Assembly (NCBI RefSeq): GCF_030852425.1
Contig: NZ_NSDM01000003.1
Coordinates: 372,001-436,000, forward strand
Source of the DNA: Saccharothrix longispora
GTDB taxonomy: Bacteria > Actinomycetota > Actinomycetes > Mycobacteriales > Pseudonocardiaceae
Length of the DNA stretch: 64,000 bases
Direction of reading: 5' to 3'
Both the position numbers and the translations under genes were made by a program. The notes under the pieces were generated by a model, which made no database searches, was not told where the DNA came from, and saw nothing but the letters and a program-made list of their open reading frames with translations. Below are positions 42,011 to 51,757 of this stretch, in pieces; position 1 is the first letter of the stretch, and each line of letters begins with the position of its first letter.

Positions 42011-42943
42011 CTACCGGTAGGCGTTGCGCGTGTACGTCGTGCTGAACTCGCCCCGGTTGCCGAAGTACACCGAAACGAGGTATGCCGGGTCGGTTGCGAG
42101 CAGGCCGCGCTGGAGGTCCGAGCCGTCGTTCCGGTCGTCCCAGCCCCACGCGCTGTTGGCCGCGTCGTCCTTGCCGTTGTCGCCGCGGAACGTGCCCCAA
42201 CCCGCGAACGTCGCCGCGTTGGAGCGCTGCGCCCACAGGCCGCCCGGGGCGAAGGTGTCCACGAGCCGGTAGCCGACCGACCGGTCGTTGCCGCCCGAGG
42301 GCACCTCGCCGGTGTCGGACGGCACGTAGACGACCCCGTCGCCGCCGGGGAACTCCGCGCCGTTCCACGCGTACAGGCCGTGGCCCTTGGCCTCCTGGCG
42401 GGTGGTGAACCGGGTGCCCTGCATGCGCAGGGTGCCGTCGACGGACTCCCGACCCGAGGTGAAGGTGCTGCCGGGCGCCACGTAGGAGTGGAAGTCGCTG
42501 TGCGCCACCGTGACGACGGCTTCGAGCTTCCCGTAGGTCGAGCCGTCCTTGCGGACGGTCGCCAGCAGGCCCTCCATGTCGTTCTCGTGGGTGAGCAGCG
42601 CGAACGGGTCGGGCACGTCGTCCCAGTCGCGCGGGTGGTAGAAGGAGTAGACCAGGAACCAGTGGGTCGAGGTCTCCACCACCGAGTAGTAGGCGGCGCC
42701 GGTGAGCCGGGCGGGCGAGTCGTCCTGGCCCTCCCAGTTGTTCCGGGTGTCCCAGTCGCCGTCGTAGTCCACAGTGGACAGGTAGTCGGCGTCGTAGTCG
42801 GACGAGTCGGTGTCCTGGTGGTGCACCGGGGCCCAGTACCGGGCGAGGTCCGCGTCGCTCACCGCGTGCGCCGGGGTCGTGGCGAGAACCGGGAGCGCGA
42901 GTGCCGCGACCAGGGCCGCGGCGAACGTGCGTGCAGGGGTCAT
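42011..42943 (-). CDS. Secreted protein, Vps62/NPP1-like
   Basis: A 310-residue protein with a clear signal peptide (RTFAAALVAALALPVLATTPAHA, cleaved near residue 27). The mature part starts DLARYWAPVHHQDTDSSDYD and carries HENDMEGLLATV in the centre, which resembles the HE-x-D-x-E core shared by Vps62-like and NPP1 proteins, together with WFLVYSFYHPRDW. No Cys is present. A strong GGAGGTGGAG ribosome site precedes the ATG. The role outside the cell is unknown; the family likeness is a motif-level judgement. Confidence 0.65.
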   Translation of the reverse strand: MTPARTFAAALVAALALPVLATTPAHAVSDADLARYWAPVHHQDTDSSDYDADYLSTVDYDGDWDTRNNWEGQDDSPARLTGAAYYSVVETSTHWFLVYSFYHPRDWDDVPDPFALLTHENDMEGLLATVRKDGSTYGKLEAVVTVAHSDFHSYVAPGSTFTSGRESVDGTLRMQGTRFTTRQEAKGHGLYAWNGAEFPGGDGVVYVPSDTGEVPSGGNDRSVGYRLVDTFAPGGLWAQRSNAATFAGWGTFRGDNGKDDAANSAWGWDDRNDGSDLQRGLLATDPAYLVSVYFGNRGEFSTTYTRNAYR

Positions 42944-43047
42944 GCTCCACCTCCGTCAGGGTGCCCGTTCGGGGCCAACGGGCCCTGCGGAACCCTGCGG
43001 TGAAGGAGTCACCGGCACAAGGGGCGATTCGGGTGATCGTTTTCCGA

Positions 43048-44285
43048 TCACCTCTGCCAGGATCGGAGAACCCTCTGGAGCGCCTCGACTTCCACCGGAT
43101 CGGCGGTTGCGCCGAGCCGCCCGCGCACGGCGGGCGCCAGTGTTCCGGCGTGCGCGGACAGCGCGGTGAGCACCTCCTCCAGCGGGGGCGGCAGCCGCCA
43201 CGTGACCCGGCTGCGCCGCACGGCGAGGCCGAGGCGCGGTCCGGTGAGGCGGTCCACGAGCAGCGGGACGGCGCGTTCGTCGCCGAGCAGCGCGAGGGCG
43301 GCGTGAGCCGCGTCGGCGGCGGGCAGGTGGACGTCGCGGGCGGCCAGGGCCAGGTCGTCGGCGAACGGCGCGCGGACCGAGGCGAGCAGCAGGGCCGCGA
43401 CCCGGCGGTTGTCCGGCTCGTCGTCGGCGAGCCGGTCGGCGACCAGCGGCAGCAGGTCCGGCCCGCTCCCCCGCGCCGGTGCCGACAGGTCGCCGGAGGC
43501 CCACAGCGCGCCCCGCCGCACCTCGGCGTGCGGGTGCGCCAGCCACGCGGCGACCAGGCCCGGGTCGGGCACCTCCCGGTGCAGCCACCACACCGGGTCG
43601 GGCGCGGCCCGCCAGGTCCCCTCCCACACCTCCGGCTCCGGGTCGAGCAGCGGCGCGGGGTCGACCTCCTCGCCCAGCCGAACGAGGCCGACGACGGCGG
43701 CGATCCGCACGGCCCGGTCGTCGTGGCCCAGCAGCCCGGCGAACCAGCCCCGGGCGGCCGGGTCGTCGTGCAGCCCGACGGCCACGACCAGGCCGAGCCG
43801 GGCGACCCGGTCCGGTTCGCCGGCGAACCGGTCGGCCAGCACCCGCCACACGTCCCGGGCCTGCGCCAACGGGTACGTGACGCCGCGCCGCACCTCGACG
43901 TCCGGGTCGGCGAGCAGCGCGGTCAGCCTGGGCACGGCCCGTTCCCACGCCCCCGGCCACGCCGGGTCGACGGCGTCGGCGGTGCGCCCGGCGTGCCCCA
44001 GGTCGCCGACCACCTCCACCACCGCCGGCCGCACGGTGACGGCCGGGTCCTCGGCGAGGCCGAGCAGCGCGGCGGGCGCGGCGGGCACACCCGCGCGCCG
44101 CCGCAGTGCACGACGTGGTCCGGCTCGCGCACCGCCGCCGCCGCGCGGTCGGGGTCGCGGACCTCGGCGAGCAGACCGGGCACGTCGCCCGCCGGTCCGT
44201 AGGCGTGTTCCAGGCGATCCCACACGTGGGGCAGGGTCGGCCCCGACGGGCCGTCCGGTAGCGGACTTTCCCGTCGCGGGTTCAC
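43048..44285 (-). pseudogene. HEAT-repeat protein, frameshifted
   Basis: Two frames join into one HEAT-like repeat protein. The first 65 codons from 44285 (TLPHVWDRLEHAYGPAGDVPGLL, a typical start of actinobacterial HEAT proteins) end in DHVVHCGGARV; the rest, from AAPAALLGLAEDP to the stop at 43048, is in another frame and has repeat units such as DPDVEVRRGVTYPLA and HPHAEVRRGALWASGD. The junction is at GTGTG (44086-44090 as CACAC): removing one TG gives GARVPAAPAALL, as expected. Either a recent dinucleotide duplication or a sequencing error. No catalytic site; such proteins act as scaffolds. Confidence 0.75.
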
Positions 44286-44310
44286 CCGTTCGTGACCGGA
44301 AGGGCAGCGG

Positions 44311-45111
44311 TCAGGGCGCCGGGAACATCCGGGCCATGCCGGGTGGGGGCGTGAAGGGGCGCCACCGGCCCGCGCGCTGGGCCAACCGGTCGGCCACCAC
44401 CCACAGCACGGTGGCGTTGTAGCCGTAGCCGAGGTGGCTGGAGGCGACCGCGACGTTCTCCGCCCTGGGCCCCTCCGGCGACACGCACGCCCGCCACGCC
44501 ACGATCCCGTCGGACTTCGAGTACACCGACGTAGAGGGCACCGGGAAGCGCGGCCGGGTGTGCTCCGGCGGCGGCATCTCCGCGCCCGCCTCGTAGAACC
44601 GGGCCAGCAGCCGGTAGACCGGGTTGACCCTGGTCTGGCGCAGGTCGGTCATCGCGTACGGGCTGCCGAGCGTGATCACCTGCCGGATCGTGCCGGGGTG
44701 CTCGCGGGCCAGCTCGCGGGCGAAGATGCCGCCCAGCGACCAGCCGACGACGCTCACCTTGCCCCGACCGCGCGCCGCCAGCTCGCGCAGCCGCACCCGC
44801 ATGCCCTCCACGACCTGCACCGACGGGCCGAGGTTGAGGCCCAGGCCCCAGCCGTGCACGTCGTAGCCGAGGCCGGCGAGGAACCGGCGCAGCGCCACCG
44901 TCGCGCCGTCGTTGAAGCCGAGGCCGGGCAGCACCAGCACGGTGTGCCCGTCGCCGCTGGGCGCGGCGCGCAGCAGCGGGCGGGCGGCGGCGAACTGGCC
45001 GATGTCCACCGCGGCCCTGGTGGGCTCGGTCAGGTACCACAACCACCCCGGCACGGTGGGCGCGATCGGCTGCTCCACCTGCTCCGCGTGCACGTCCGGC
45101 AGTGCTGCCAC
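44311..45111 (-). CDS. Alpha/beta-hydrolase (lipase/acyltransferase-like)
   Basis: A 266-residue alpha/beta hydrolase. TVLVLPGLGFNDGATVALRRFL gives the oxyanion region and VVGWSLGGIFARELAREHP the nucleophile elbow (Ser in GWSLG); HLGYGYNATV near the end may supply the catalytic His. No signal peptide is seen. GTG at 45111 follows GGGGAGGTGCC. The substrate is unknown. It is 112 bases downstream of another alpha/beta hydrolase on the same strand. Confidence 0.85.
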   Translation of the reverse strand: MAALPDVHAEQVEQPIAPTVPGWLWYLTEPTRAAVDIGQFAAARPLLRAAPSGDGHTVLVLPGLGFNDGATVALRRFLAGLGYDVHGWGLGLNLGPSVQVVEGMRVRLRELAARGRGKVSVVGWSLGGIFARELAREHPGTIRQVITLGSPYAMTDLRQTRVNPVYRLLARFYEAGAEMPPPEHTRPRFPVPSTSVYSKSDGIVAWRACVSPEGPRAENVAVASSHLGYGYNATVLWVVADRLAQRAGRWRPFTPPPGMARMFPAP

Positions 45112-45223
45112 GGCACCTCCCCCCGCTCCGCGTCGAGCGTGTCCCAGGTCACCATGGTGTTTCACCGACGTGGAAATCGCCAGTACCGATCAGTCTCGAT
45201 TGCGCGCCGATCGGTCCGGACCA

Positions 45224-46108
45224 CTACCGGGCCGTCAGGGTGAGCAGCCGCTCGGCGATCACCTCCGGGATCTCCAGCTGCGGCACGTGACCGACCCCCT
45301 CGAACACCTCGAACTCCCAGGACGGGTTGCGCCGGGCCGCGGCCTCCGCCGCCTTGACCGGCACGAGCCGGTCGCGGTCGCCGTGCGCCAGGTAGACGGG
45401 GGCCTTCACCCTGCTCATCGCCGCGTAGTAGCGGCGGCCGGCCGCGCTGGCCCGGACCACCGAGCGGGCGGCGGCGAGGAACGCCTCGTCCAGGCCGGGG
45501 ATCTCCTCGCGCTGCTCGATGAGGTTCATCGAGGCGAGGACGACCTCCTCGGGCACCACCTTGGAGTTCGCGCACACCAGGTTGAGCACGCGCTTGACCT
45601 GGCGGCGCGGCGACACGCCCCGCCGCGACCTCTCCAGCAGCCAGCGCCCCGCGCCGGGCAGCGAGTACAGGGCGAACGCGGCGGCGACCTGCGGGTCGAG
45701 GCGCGCGCCCAGCAGCGGCACGGCCGGGTCCAGCAGGGCCAGGTGGGTGACGCCGGCGGGCCGGCGCGCGGCGTGCAGGACGGAGATCATCCCGCCCATC
45801 GAGTTGCCGACCAGGGCGACGGGCTCCCCCACCACGTCGGCGACGAACCGGTCGAGCAGACGGGCGTTCGACGGCACCGTCGTGGAACGGCCCTCGGGGT
45901 GGGTGAGGCCGAACCCGGCGAGGTCGACGGCGAGCACCCGGTGGCGCCCGACCAGGTGCGGCGCGAGCAGGCACCAGTTCAGGTGCGACCCGCCCAGCCC
46001 GTGCACGAGGACGACGGGCGGCCCGTCGCCGCCGAAGTCCACGTAGTGCACCGGACCGTCCAGGTCCGCGTACCGGCTCGTCCCGCCCCAGTGGTCGAGT
46101 GTCGTCAT
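45224..46108 (-). CDS. Alpha/beta-fold hydrolase
   Basis: A 294-residue alpha/beta hydrolase with [14 protein letters not shown] (oxyanion), [19 protein letters not shown] (nucleophile Ser), [13 protein letters not shown] (acid) and [11 protein letters not shown] (His). The full triad is in the normal order, so it should be active, on an ester or similar small substrate. The ATG at 46108 sits inside an ATAC-N6-GTAT inverted repeat, which points to a short or leaderless mRNA under repressor control. Confidence 0.9.
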   Translation of the reverse strand: MTTLDHWGGTSRYADLDGPVHYVDFGGDGPPVVLVHGLGGSHLNWCLLAPHLVGRHRVLAVDLAGFGLTHPEGRSTTVPSNARLLDRFVADVVGEPVALVGNSMGGMISVLHAARRPAGVTHLALLDPAVPLLGARLDPQVAAAFALYSLPGAGRWLLERSRRGVSPRRQVKRVLNLVCANSKVVPEEVVLASMNLIEQREEIPGLDEAFLAAARSVVRASAAGRRYYAAMSRVKAPVYLAHGDRDRLVPVKAAEAAARRNPSWEFEVFEGVGHVPQLEIPEVIAERLLTLTAR

Positions 46109-46121
46109 ACCGGTCAGTATG
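46106..46121. promoter_or_regulatory. Possible TetR-type operator at hydrolase start
   Basis: CATAC-CGGTCA-GTATG (46106-46110, 46117-46121) spans the ATG at 46108. Spacing and sequence are like small TetR sites, but no regulator gene is adjacent. Confidence 0.3.
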
Positions 46122-46232
46122 TCCCGACCGGGGAGGCGGGCGGGTCCCGGGTGGGGCGCCGGGCGGGGCGCGCCCGCGCCGCCGCTCGGGGGGCACGATC
46201 GTGGTTCGCCGGGCAGGGCACAATGGCTCGCT

Positions 46233-48578
46233 GTGACCACAGCCATCCACCAGAGGATCGCCGACGAACTGGGCGTGCGGGCCGGGCAGGTCAGCGCCGC
46301 GGTCGACCTGCTCGACGGCGGCTCGACCGTGCCCTTCATCGCCCGCTACCGGAAGGAGGCGACCGGCGCGCTGGACGACGCCCAGCTGCGCACCCTGGAA
46401 GAGCGGTTGGGCTACCTGCGCGAACTGGAGGATCGCCGGGCGGCCGTGCTGGAGTCCATCCGGTCGCAGGGCAAGCTGGACGACGCGCTGGAGGCGTCGA
46501 TCCTGGCCGCCGACTCCAAGGCCCGCCTGGAGGACCTCTACCTGCCCTACAAGCCGAAGCGGCGGACGAAGGCGCAGATCGCGCGCGAGCAGGGCCTGGA
46601 GCCGCTGGCCGACGGGCTGCTGGCCGACCCGACGCAGGACCCGCAGGTCGTGGCCAAGGCGTACGTGACCGAGGAGGTCCCCGACGTCGCGGCGGCGCTC
46701 CAGGGCGCGCGGTCCATCCTGGTCGAGCGGTTCGGCGAGGACGGCGACCTGATCGGCGAACTGCGCGAGCGCATGTGGACGCGCGGGCGGGTCACGTCGA
46801 AGGTCCGCGAGGGCAAGGAGGAGGACGGGGCGAAGTTCTCCGACTACTTCGACTTCTCCGAACCGTTCGCCAAGCTCCCCTCGCACCGCATCCTCGCCCT
46901 GCTGCGCGGTGAGAAGGAGGAGGTCCTCGACCTCGTCCTGGACGCGGGCGACGACGAGGAGCCCACCGGCTACGAGGTGGGCATCGCGGCGCGCTTCGGC
47001 GTGGACGACCGGGGCCGGCCGGCCGACAAGTGGCTGACCGACACGGTCCGCTGGGCCTGGCGCACCCGCATCCTCGTGCACCTGGGCATCGACCTGCGCG
47101 CCCGGCTGCGGGCGTTCGCCGAGGACGAGGCCGTGAAGGTGTTCGCCTCGAACCTGCGCGACCTGTTGCTGGCCGCGCCCGCGGGCACCCGCGCCACCAT
47201 GGGCCTGGACCCCGGGTTCCGCACCGGCGTGAAGGTCGCCGTGGTCGACGCGACGGGCAAGGTCGTCGCCACCGACGTGATCCACCCGCACGTGCCCGCG
47301 AACCGCTGGGACGAGTCGATCGCCAAGCTCGCCGCGCTCGCGAAGAAGCACGACGTGGAGCTGATCGCCATCGGCAACGGCACCGCGTCGCGCGAGACCG
47401 ACAAGCTCGCCGGCGACCTGCTCAAGCGGCACCCGGAGCTCACGCTCACCAAGGTCGTGGTGTCGGAGGCGGGCGCGTCGGTGTACTCGGCGTCGGCGTT
47501 CGCGTCGGCCGAGCTGCCCGGCATGGACGTGTCGCTGCGCGGCGCGGTGTCCATCGCGCGCCGGTTGCAGGACCCGCTGGCCGAACTGGTGAAGATCGAC
47601 CCGAAGTCGATCGGCGTGGGCCAGTACCAGCACGACCTGGCCGAGTCGAAGCTGTCGCGCTCGCTGGACGCGGTGGTCGAGGACTGCGTGAACGCGGTCG
47701 GCGTGGACCTCAACACCGCGTCCGTGCCGCTGCTGACCCGGGTCTCGGGCATCACGGCCGGCCTGGCCGAGAACATCGTGCTGCACCGCGACTCGAACGG
47801 CCCCTTCCGCTCCCGCAAGGCGCTGAAGGACGTGCCGCGGCTCGGCCCGAAGGCGTTCGAGCAGTGCGCGGGCTTCCTCCGCATCCCCAACGGCGACGAC
47901 CCGCTCGACGCCTCCGCCGTGCACCCCGAGGCGTACCCGGTGGTGCGCCGCATCCAGCAGCGCGCGGGCGCGGAGCAGTTGATCGGCAACACGGCGGTGC
48001 TGAAGTCGTTGCGGCCGCAGGACTTCGTGGACGACACGTTCGGCCTGCCCACCGTCACGGACATCCTGCGCGAGCTGGAGAAGCCCGGTCGCGACCCGCG
48101 CCCGGCGTTCAAGACGGCGACGTTCGCCGACGGCGTGGAGAAGATCGCCGACCTCAGGCCCGGCATGGTGCTGGAGGGCGTCGTGACGAACGTGGCCGCG
48201 TTCGGGGCGTTCGTCGACATCGGCGTGCACCAGGACGGCCTCGTGCACATCTCGGCGCTGTCCGACACCTACGTGAAGGACCCGCGCGACGTCGTGAAGT
48301 CCGGTGACGTGGTGCGGGTGAAGGTGCTGGAGGTCGACATCCCGCGCAAGCGGATCGGGTTGTCGCTGCGGTTGCAGGACGAACCGGGCCGCAAGCCGGC
48401 GCGCGACCAGCAGCAGGACGGTCGGCGCGGCGGTGGCGGTGGCGGCGGGGGCGGCGGCGGTCAGCGCGGTGGTGGCCGGCGCGGCGGCGGTGGCGGCGGT
48501 CGTCAGCCGGAGCGCCCGCCGGCCAACGGCGCGATGGCCGAAGCGCTGCGGCGCGCGGGGCTTGGCGGCGGTCGATAG
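46233..48578 (+). CDS. tex: Tex-family RNA-binding protein with glycine-rich tail
   Basis: A 781-residue Tex protein. The N-terminal HTH part ([20 protein letters not shown]), the YqgF/RuvC-like domain ([16 protein letters not shown]), the helix-hairpin-helix part ([23 protein letters not shown]) and the C-terminal S1 domain ([21 protein letters not shown], from ~644) are in the standard order. Unusual is an extra tail from ~729 with long Gly runs mixed with Arg (RGG-like), which would bind RNA. Tex affects transcription/translation and tolerance to stress. GTG start at 46233. Confidence 0.95.
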   Translation: MTTAIHQRIADELGVRAGQVSAAVDLLDGGSTVPFIARYRKEATGALDDAQLRTLEERLGYLRELEDRRAAVLESIRSQGKLDDALEASILAADSKARLEDLYLPYKPKRRTKAQIAREQGLEPLADGLLADPTQDPQVVAKAYVTEEVPDVAAALQGARSILVERFGEDGDLIGELRERMWTRGRVTSKVREGKEEDGAKFSDYFDFSEPFAKLPSHRILALLRGEKEEVLDLVLDAGDDEEPTGYEVGIAARFGVDDRGRPADKWLTDTVRWAWRTRILVHLGIDLRARLRAFAEDEAVKVFASNLRDLLLAAPAGTRATMGLDPGFRTGVKVAVVDATGKVVATDVIHPHVPANRWDESIAKLAALAKKHDVELIAIGNGTASRETDKLAGDLLKRHPELTLTKVVVSEAGASVYSASAFASAELPGMDVSLRGAVSIARRLQDPLAELVKIDPKSIGVGQYQHDLAESKLSRSLDAVVEDCVNAVGVDLNTASVPLLTRVSGITAGLAENIVLHRDSNGPFRSRKALKDVPRLGPKAFEQCAGFLRIPNGDDPLDASAVHPEAYPVVRRIQQRAGAEQLIGNTAVLKSLRPQDFVDDTFGLPTVTDILRELEKPGRDPRPAFKTATFADGVEKIADLRPGMVLEGVVTNVAAFGAFVDIGVHQDGLVHISALSDTYVKDPRDVVKSGDVVRVKVLEVDIPRKRIGLSLRLQDEPGRKPARDQQQDGRRGGGGGGGGGGGQRGGGRRGGGGGGRQPERPPANGAMAEALRRAGLGGGR

Positions 48579-48584
48579 GGGTAC
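48559..48584 (+). promoter_or_regulatory. Sigma-B-like promoter of the second epimerase
   Basis: GGCT (48559-48562), 16 bases, GGGTAC (48579-48584), then nine bases to the ATG at 48594; it overlaps the end of tex. Confidence 0.6.
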
Positions 48585-48593
48585 CCGCCCGGC

Positions 48594-49631
48594 ATGAGGG
48601 TCGTCGTCACCGGGGCCAGCGGCAGCGTGGGCACCGCCCTGCGCCGCGAGCTCCGGGACGACGACCACTCCCATCCCGACCGACCGCACGACGTCCTCGG
48701 CGTCGCCCGGCGCGTGCCCGGCGACGGTCGGTGGGTCCGGTGCGACATCGGCGCGCCGGGCGCCGAGGAGACCTTGACCAGGGCGTTCGACGGCGCCGAC
48801 GCCGTGGTCCACCTGGCGTGGGCGATCCAGCCCCGCACCGACGAACCCGACATGCGCCGCACCAACATCGGCGGCACCGAGCACGTGCTGCGCGCCGCCG
48901 ACCGCGCGGGCGTGCCGCACCTCGTCGTCGCGTCCTCGGTCGCCGCCTACTCCCCCGCCGACCACCCGGTGGACGAGGACTGGCCGCGCGGCGGCGTCGC
49001 CGGGAGCGCGTACAGCCTGCACAAGGCGGAGCTGGAGCGGATGGTGGCCGGCAGGTCGTCCACGACGGTCGTCCGACCGGCCGCGGTGGTGCAGGACGAC
49101 GCGGCGGGCGAGATCGAGCGGTGGACGCTGAGCCCGCTGGTGCCCGCCGCGCTGCTGGGCCGTTCGTGGCTGCCGGTGCCGCTGTGGCGCGGGCTGCGGT
49201 TGCAGGTGGTGCACGCGCGGGACGTGGCGGGGGTCGTGGCGCTGCTGCTGCGCGGACGGACGACCGGCGCGTTCAACGTCGCCGCCGACCCGGCGCTGCA
49301 CGCGCGCGACCTGGCGGAGGTCTTCGACGGGTTCCTGGTGCCGGTGCCGTTCGCCGCGGCGCACGCCGTGGCGGGCCCCGCGTGGCGGTTCGGCGCGCAA
49401 CCGCTGCACCCCGGCTGGCTGCGCCTCGCGGACCAGGTGTCCCTTGTGGACACGACGCGGCTGCGGGCGCTCGGCTGGGCGCCGCGGTACGCACCCCGGG
49501 AGGTGCTGGACTCGCTCGTCCGGGCGATGATCGACGGGCGCGGCACGTGGGGACCGCTCGCACCGCGTGACGGGGCGTGGTGGCGCAGACTGGGTTGGGG
49601 ACGGCCGAGCCGACAGGGAGGGTTGCGTTGA
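48594..49631 (+). CDS. NAD-dependent epimerase/dehydratase, paralogue of the 5462 gene
   Basis: A 345-residue extended SDR with VTGASGSVG, DAVVHLAWAIQP, SSVAAYSP and the catalytic YSLHK. Shared blocks with the protein at 5462-6469 (VVHLAW.IQP, GVPHLV, REVLGW-like end) show that they are paralogues. Like that gene it begins nine bases after GGGTAC. The stop overlaps the TTG start of the flavoprotein gene (TTGA), which suggests a coupled pair. Substrate unknown. Confidence 0.87.
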   Translation: MRVVVTGASGSVGTALRRELRDDDHSHPDRPHDVLGVARRVPGDGRWVRCDIGAPGAEETLTRAFDGADAVVHLAWAIQPRTDEPDMRRTNIGGTEHVLRAADRAGVPHLVVASSVAAYSPADHPVDEDWPRGGVAGSAYSLHKAELERMVAGRSSTTVVRPAAVVQDDAAGEIERWTLSPLVPAALLGRSWLPVPLWRGLRLQVVHARDVAGVVALLLRGRTTGAFNVAADPALHARDLAEVFDGFLVPVPFAAAHAVAGPAWRFGAQPLHPGWLRLADQVSLVDTTRLRALGWAPRYAPREVLDSLVRAMIDGRGTWGPLAPRDGAWWRRLGWGRPSRQGGLR

Positions 49632-51205
49632 GCGACGTCGTGGACGCGGTGGTCGTGGGAGCAGGGCCCAACGGGCTGGTGGCGGCGAACGTGCTGGCCG
49701 ACGCCGGGTGGGACGTCCTGGTGCTGGAGGCCGCCGACGAGCCCGGCGGGGCGGTGCGCACGGCGGAGCTGATCGAACCCGGGTTCAAGAACGACCTGTT
49801 CAGCGCGTTCTACCCGCTGGGCGTGGCGTCGCCGGTGATCGCCGGCCTGGACCTGGCGCGGCACGGGCTGGTGTGGCGGCACGCGCCCGAGGTGCTGGCG
49901 CACGTGCTGCCCGACGACCGGGCCGCGCTGCTGTCCCGGGACGTGGACCGCACGGCCGCGTCGGTGGACTCGTTCGCGGCCGGCGACGGCGAGGTGTGGC
50001 GCGAGGAGTTCGCGCGCTGGCAGCGGGTGCGGGACTCGTTGATCGAGGCGCTGATGAGGCCGTTCCCGCCGGTGAAGGCCACGGCCGGGCTGCTGGGCGC
50101 GCTGGGTGCGGGCGGGTCGCTGCGGTTCGCGCGGACCTTCGTGCAGTCGGTGCGGGCGTTCGGCGACGACCGGTTCCGCGGTGAGGGCGCGCCGATGCTG
50201 ATGGCGGGCAACGCGATGCACACCGACCTCGGGCCGGACCAGGGCGGCGGCGCCGCGTTCGGGTGGCTGCTGTCGATGCTGGGGCAGGACGTCGGCTACC
50301 CGGTGCCCGAGGGCGGGGCCGCGTCGCTGACCCGGGCGCTGGTGCACCGCCTGGGCGGGGTCGTCGAGTGCTCGCGGCCGGTGGCGCGGGTCGTGGTGGC
50401 CGGCGGTCGGGCGTTGGGCGTGCGCGACGCGTCGGGCGGGTTCGTGCGGGCGCGCAAGGCGGTGCTGGCGGACGTGCCCGCGCCGACGCTCTACCTGGAC
50501 ATGGTGGGTCCCGACCACCTGCCGCCGCGGCTGGTGTCGGACCTGGGCCGGTTCGAGTGGGACGACGCGACGGTGAAGGTGGACTGGGCGCTGGACGGGC
50601 CCATCCCGTGGACGGCCCCCGAGGCGCGCGGCGCCGGGACGGTCCACCTGGGGGGCGACTTCAACGGGTTGGCGGTGGCCAGCACGGAGATCGCGTGCGG
50701 CAAGCTGCCCCGCACGCCGTTCGTGATCATGGGGCAGATGACCACGTCGGACCCGACCCGGTCGCCCGCGGGCACGGAGACGGCGTGGGCCTACACGCAC
50801 GTGCCGCGCGGCGAGTCGTGGTCGCCCGAGCGGACCCGGCGGCGGGCGGACCGGGTGGAGCAGCTGATCGAGCAGCACGCGCCGGGGTTCCGCGACCTGG
50901 TGCGCGGGCGCTTCGCGCAGGGGCCCGGCGACCTGGAGGACCGCAACCGGGCGCTCGTGGGCGGGTCGATCAACTCGGGGACGGCGGCGATCCACCAGCA
51001 GCTCGTGTTCCGCCCCGTGCCGGGGCTGGGGCGGGCGGACACCCCGGTGGACCGGCTGTTCCTCGCGGGCGCGTCGGCCCACCCCGGCGGCGGGGTGCAC
51101 GGCGCGGCGGGGGCGAACGCGGCGCGGGCGGCGTTGGCGCGCAACGGCCTGGCCGGGGACGCCTACCAGCTGTTGGTCCGCGGCCTGCACAAGGCCGTGT
51201 ACTAG
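49628..51205 (+). CDS. FAD-dependent phytoene-desaturase-like oxidoreductase
   Basis: A 525-residue flavoprotein with the FAD motif AVVVGAGPNGLVAANVLADAGWDVLVLEAADEPGG split over residues 7-41 and the closing motif RLFLAGASAHPGGGVHGAAG. It belongs to the CrtI/NAD(P)-FAD oxidoreductase family; without other carotenoid genes nearby its substrate is open. TTG at 49628 is seven bases after GGGAGGG and overlaps the epimerase stop. The convergent SRPBCC gene lies just beyond a terminator. Confidence 0.9.
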   Translation: MSDVVDAVVVGAGPNGLVAANVLADAGWDVLVLEAADEPGGAVRTAELIEPGFKNDLFSAFYPLGVASPVIAGLDLARHGLVWRHAPEVLAHVLPDDRAALLSRDVDRTAASVDSFAAGDGEVWREEFARWQRVRDSLIEALMRPFPPVKATAGLLGALGAGGSLRFARTFVQSVRAFGDDRFRGEGAPMLMAGNAMHTDLGPDQGGGAAFGWLLSMLGQDVGYPVPEGGAASLTRALVHRLGGVVECSRPVARVVVAGGRALGVRDASGGFVRARKAVLADVPAPTLYLDMVGPDHLPPRLVSDLGRFEWDDATVKVDWALDGPIPWTAPEARGAGTVHLGGDFNGLAVASTEIACGKLPRTPFVIMGQMTTSDPTRSPAGTETAWAYTHVPRGESWSPERTRRRADRVEQLIEQHAPGFRDLVRGRFAQGPGDLEDRNRALVGGSINSGTAAIHQQLVFRPVPGLGRADTPVDRLFLAGASAHPGGGVHGAAGANAARAALARNGLAGDAYQLLVRGLHKAVY

Positions 51206-51207
51206 AA

Positions 51208-51235
51208 CGCCGCACGGGCGCGAGCCCGTGCGGCG
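51208..51235. terminator. Terminator after flavoprotein gene
   Basis: Perfect 12-bp stem CGCCGCACGGGC with its complement (51208-51219, 51224-51235), loop GCGA, between convergent genes. Confidence 0.8.
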
Positions 51236-51283
51236 GAGGAGCGGTCGTCCGGCGCGAGGTCGTTCCCCGCGCCGGACGGCGGG

Positions 51284-51721
51284 TCAGTCCCGGCGCCGGA
51301 CGGCGATGTCGGCGAGCCGGCGCAGCGTCTCGCGGTTGCGGGGCTTGAGGAACACGGCCTGCACGGCCTCCGGCAGCAGCGAGGGCGGCCCCTTGACGGC
51401 TTCCTCGGACATGACGATCTCGGTGCCGTCCGCCACCTCGGTCAGCGCGAAGCGCACCCGGGCCGCGCCGAGGGGCCACAGGCGGGCCTCCAGCTCCAGC
51501 ACCCGCCCCGGTTCGACGGCCAGCACGGTGCTCACGTCCTTCACCGCCACCGGCCACGCGCCCACGCTGTGGTGGATGCGCGTACCCACCCCCGGCCACC
51601 CCGGGTCCACCTCGCGGATGTGGGCGGCACCCACCACCCAGCCCGCGTACGACCAGCCGTCCTCGAGCACCGAGAACACCTTGTCCACCGTCGTCGGCAC
51701 CACCGTGCGCACCTGGATCAC
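51284..51721 (-). CDS. SRPBCC family protein
   Basis: A 145-residue Bet v1-like protein (TVVPTTVDKVFSVLEDGWSYAGWV at the N-terminus, long C-terminal helix NRETLRRLADIAVRR). It is a different subgroup from the one at 2035. Related proteins are often next to flavin oxidoreductases like the one at 49628, so a shared lipid or isoprenoid ligand is possible but unproven. GTG start at 51721. Confidence 0.82.
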   Translation of the reverse strand: MIQVRTVVPTTVDKVFSVLEDGWSYAGWVVGAAHIREVDPGWPGVGTRIHHSVGAWPVAVKDVSTVLAVEPGRVLELEARLWPLGAARVRFALTEVADGTEIVMSEEAVKGPPSLLPEAVQAVFLKPRNRETLRRLADIAVRRRD

Positions 51722-51757
51722 GCCACCGGGGTTCCCGTGCTCGACGTGGGGAAACCG

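Noticed and set aside
49628-51205. Carotenoid cluster
   Set aside because: Only a CrtI-like flavoprotein is present; no phytoene synthase, cyclase or GGPP synthase is in the window.
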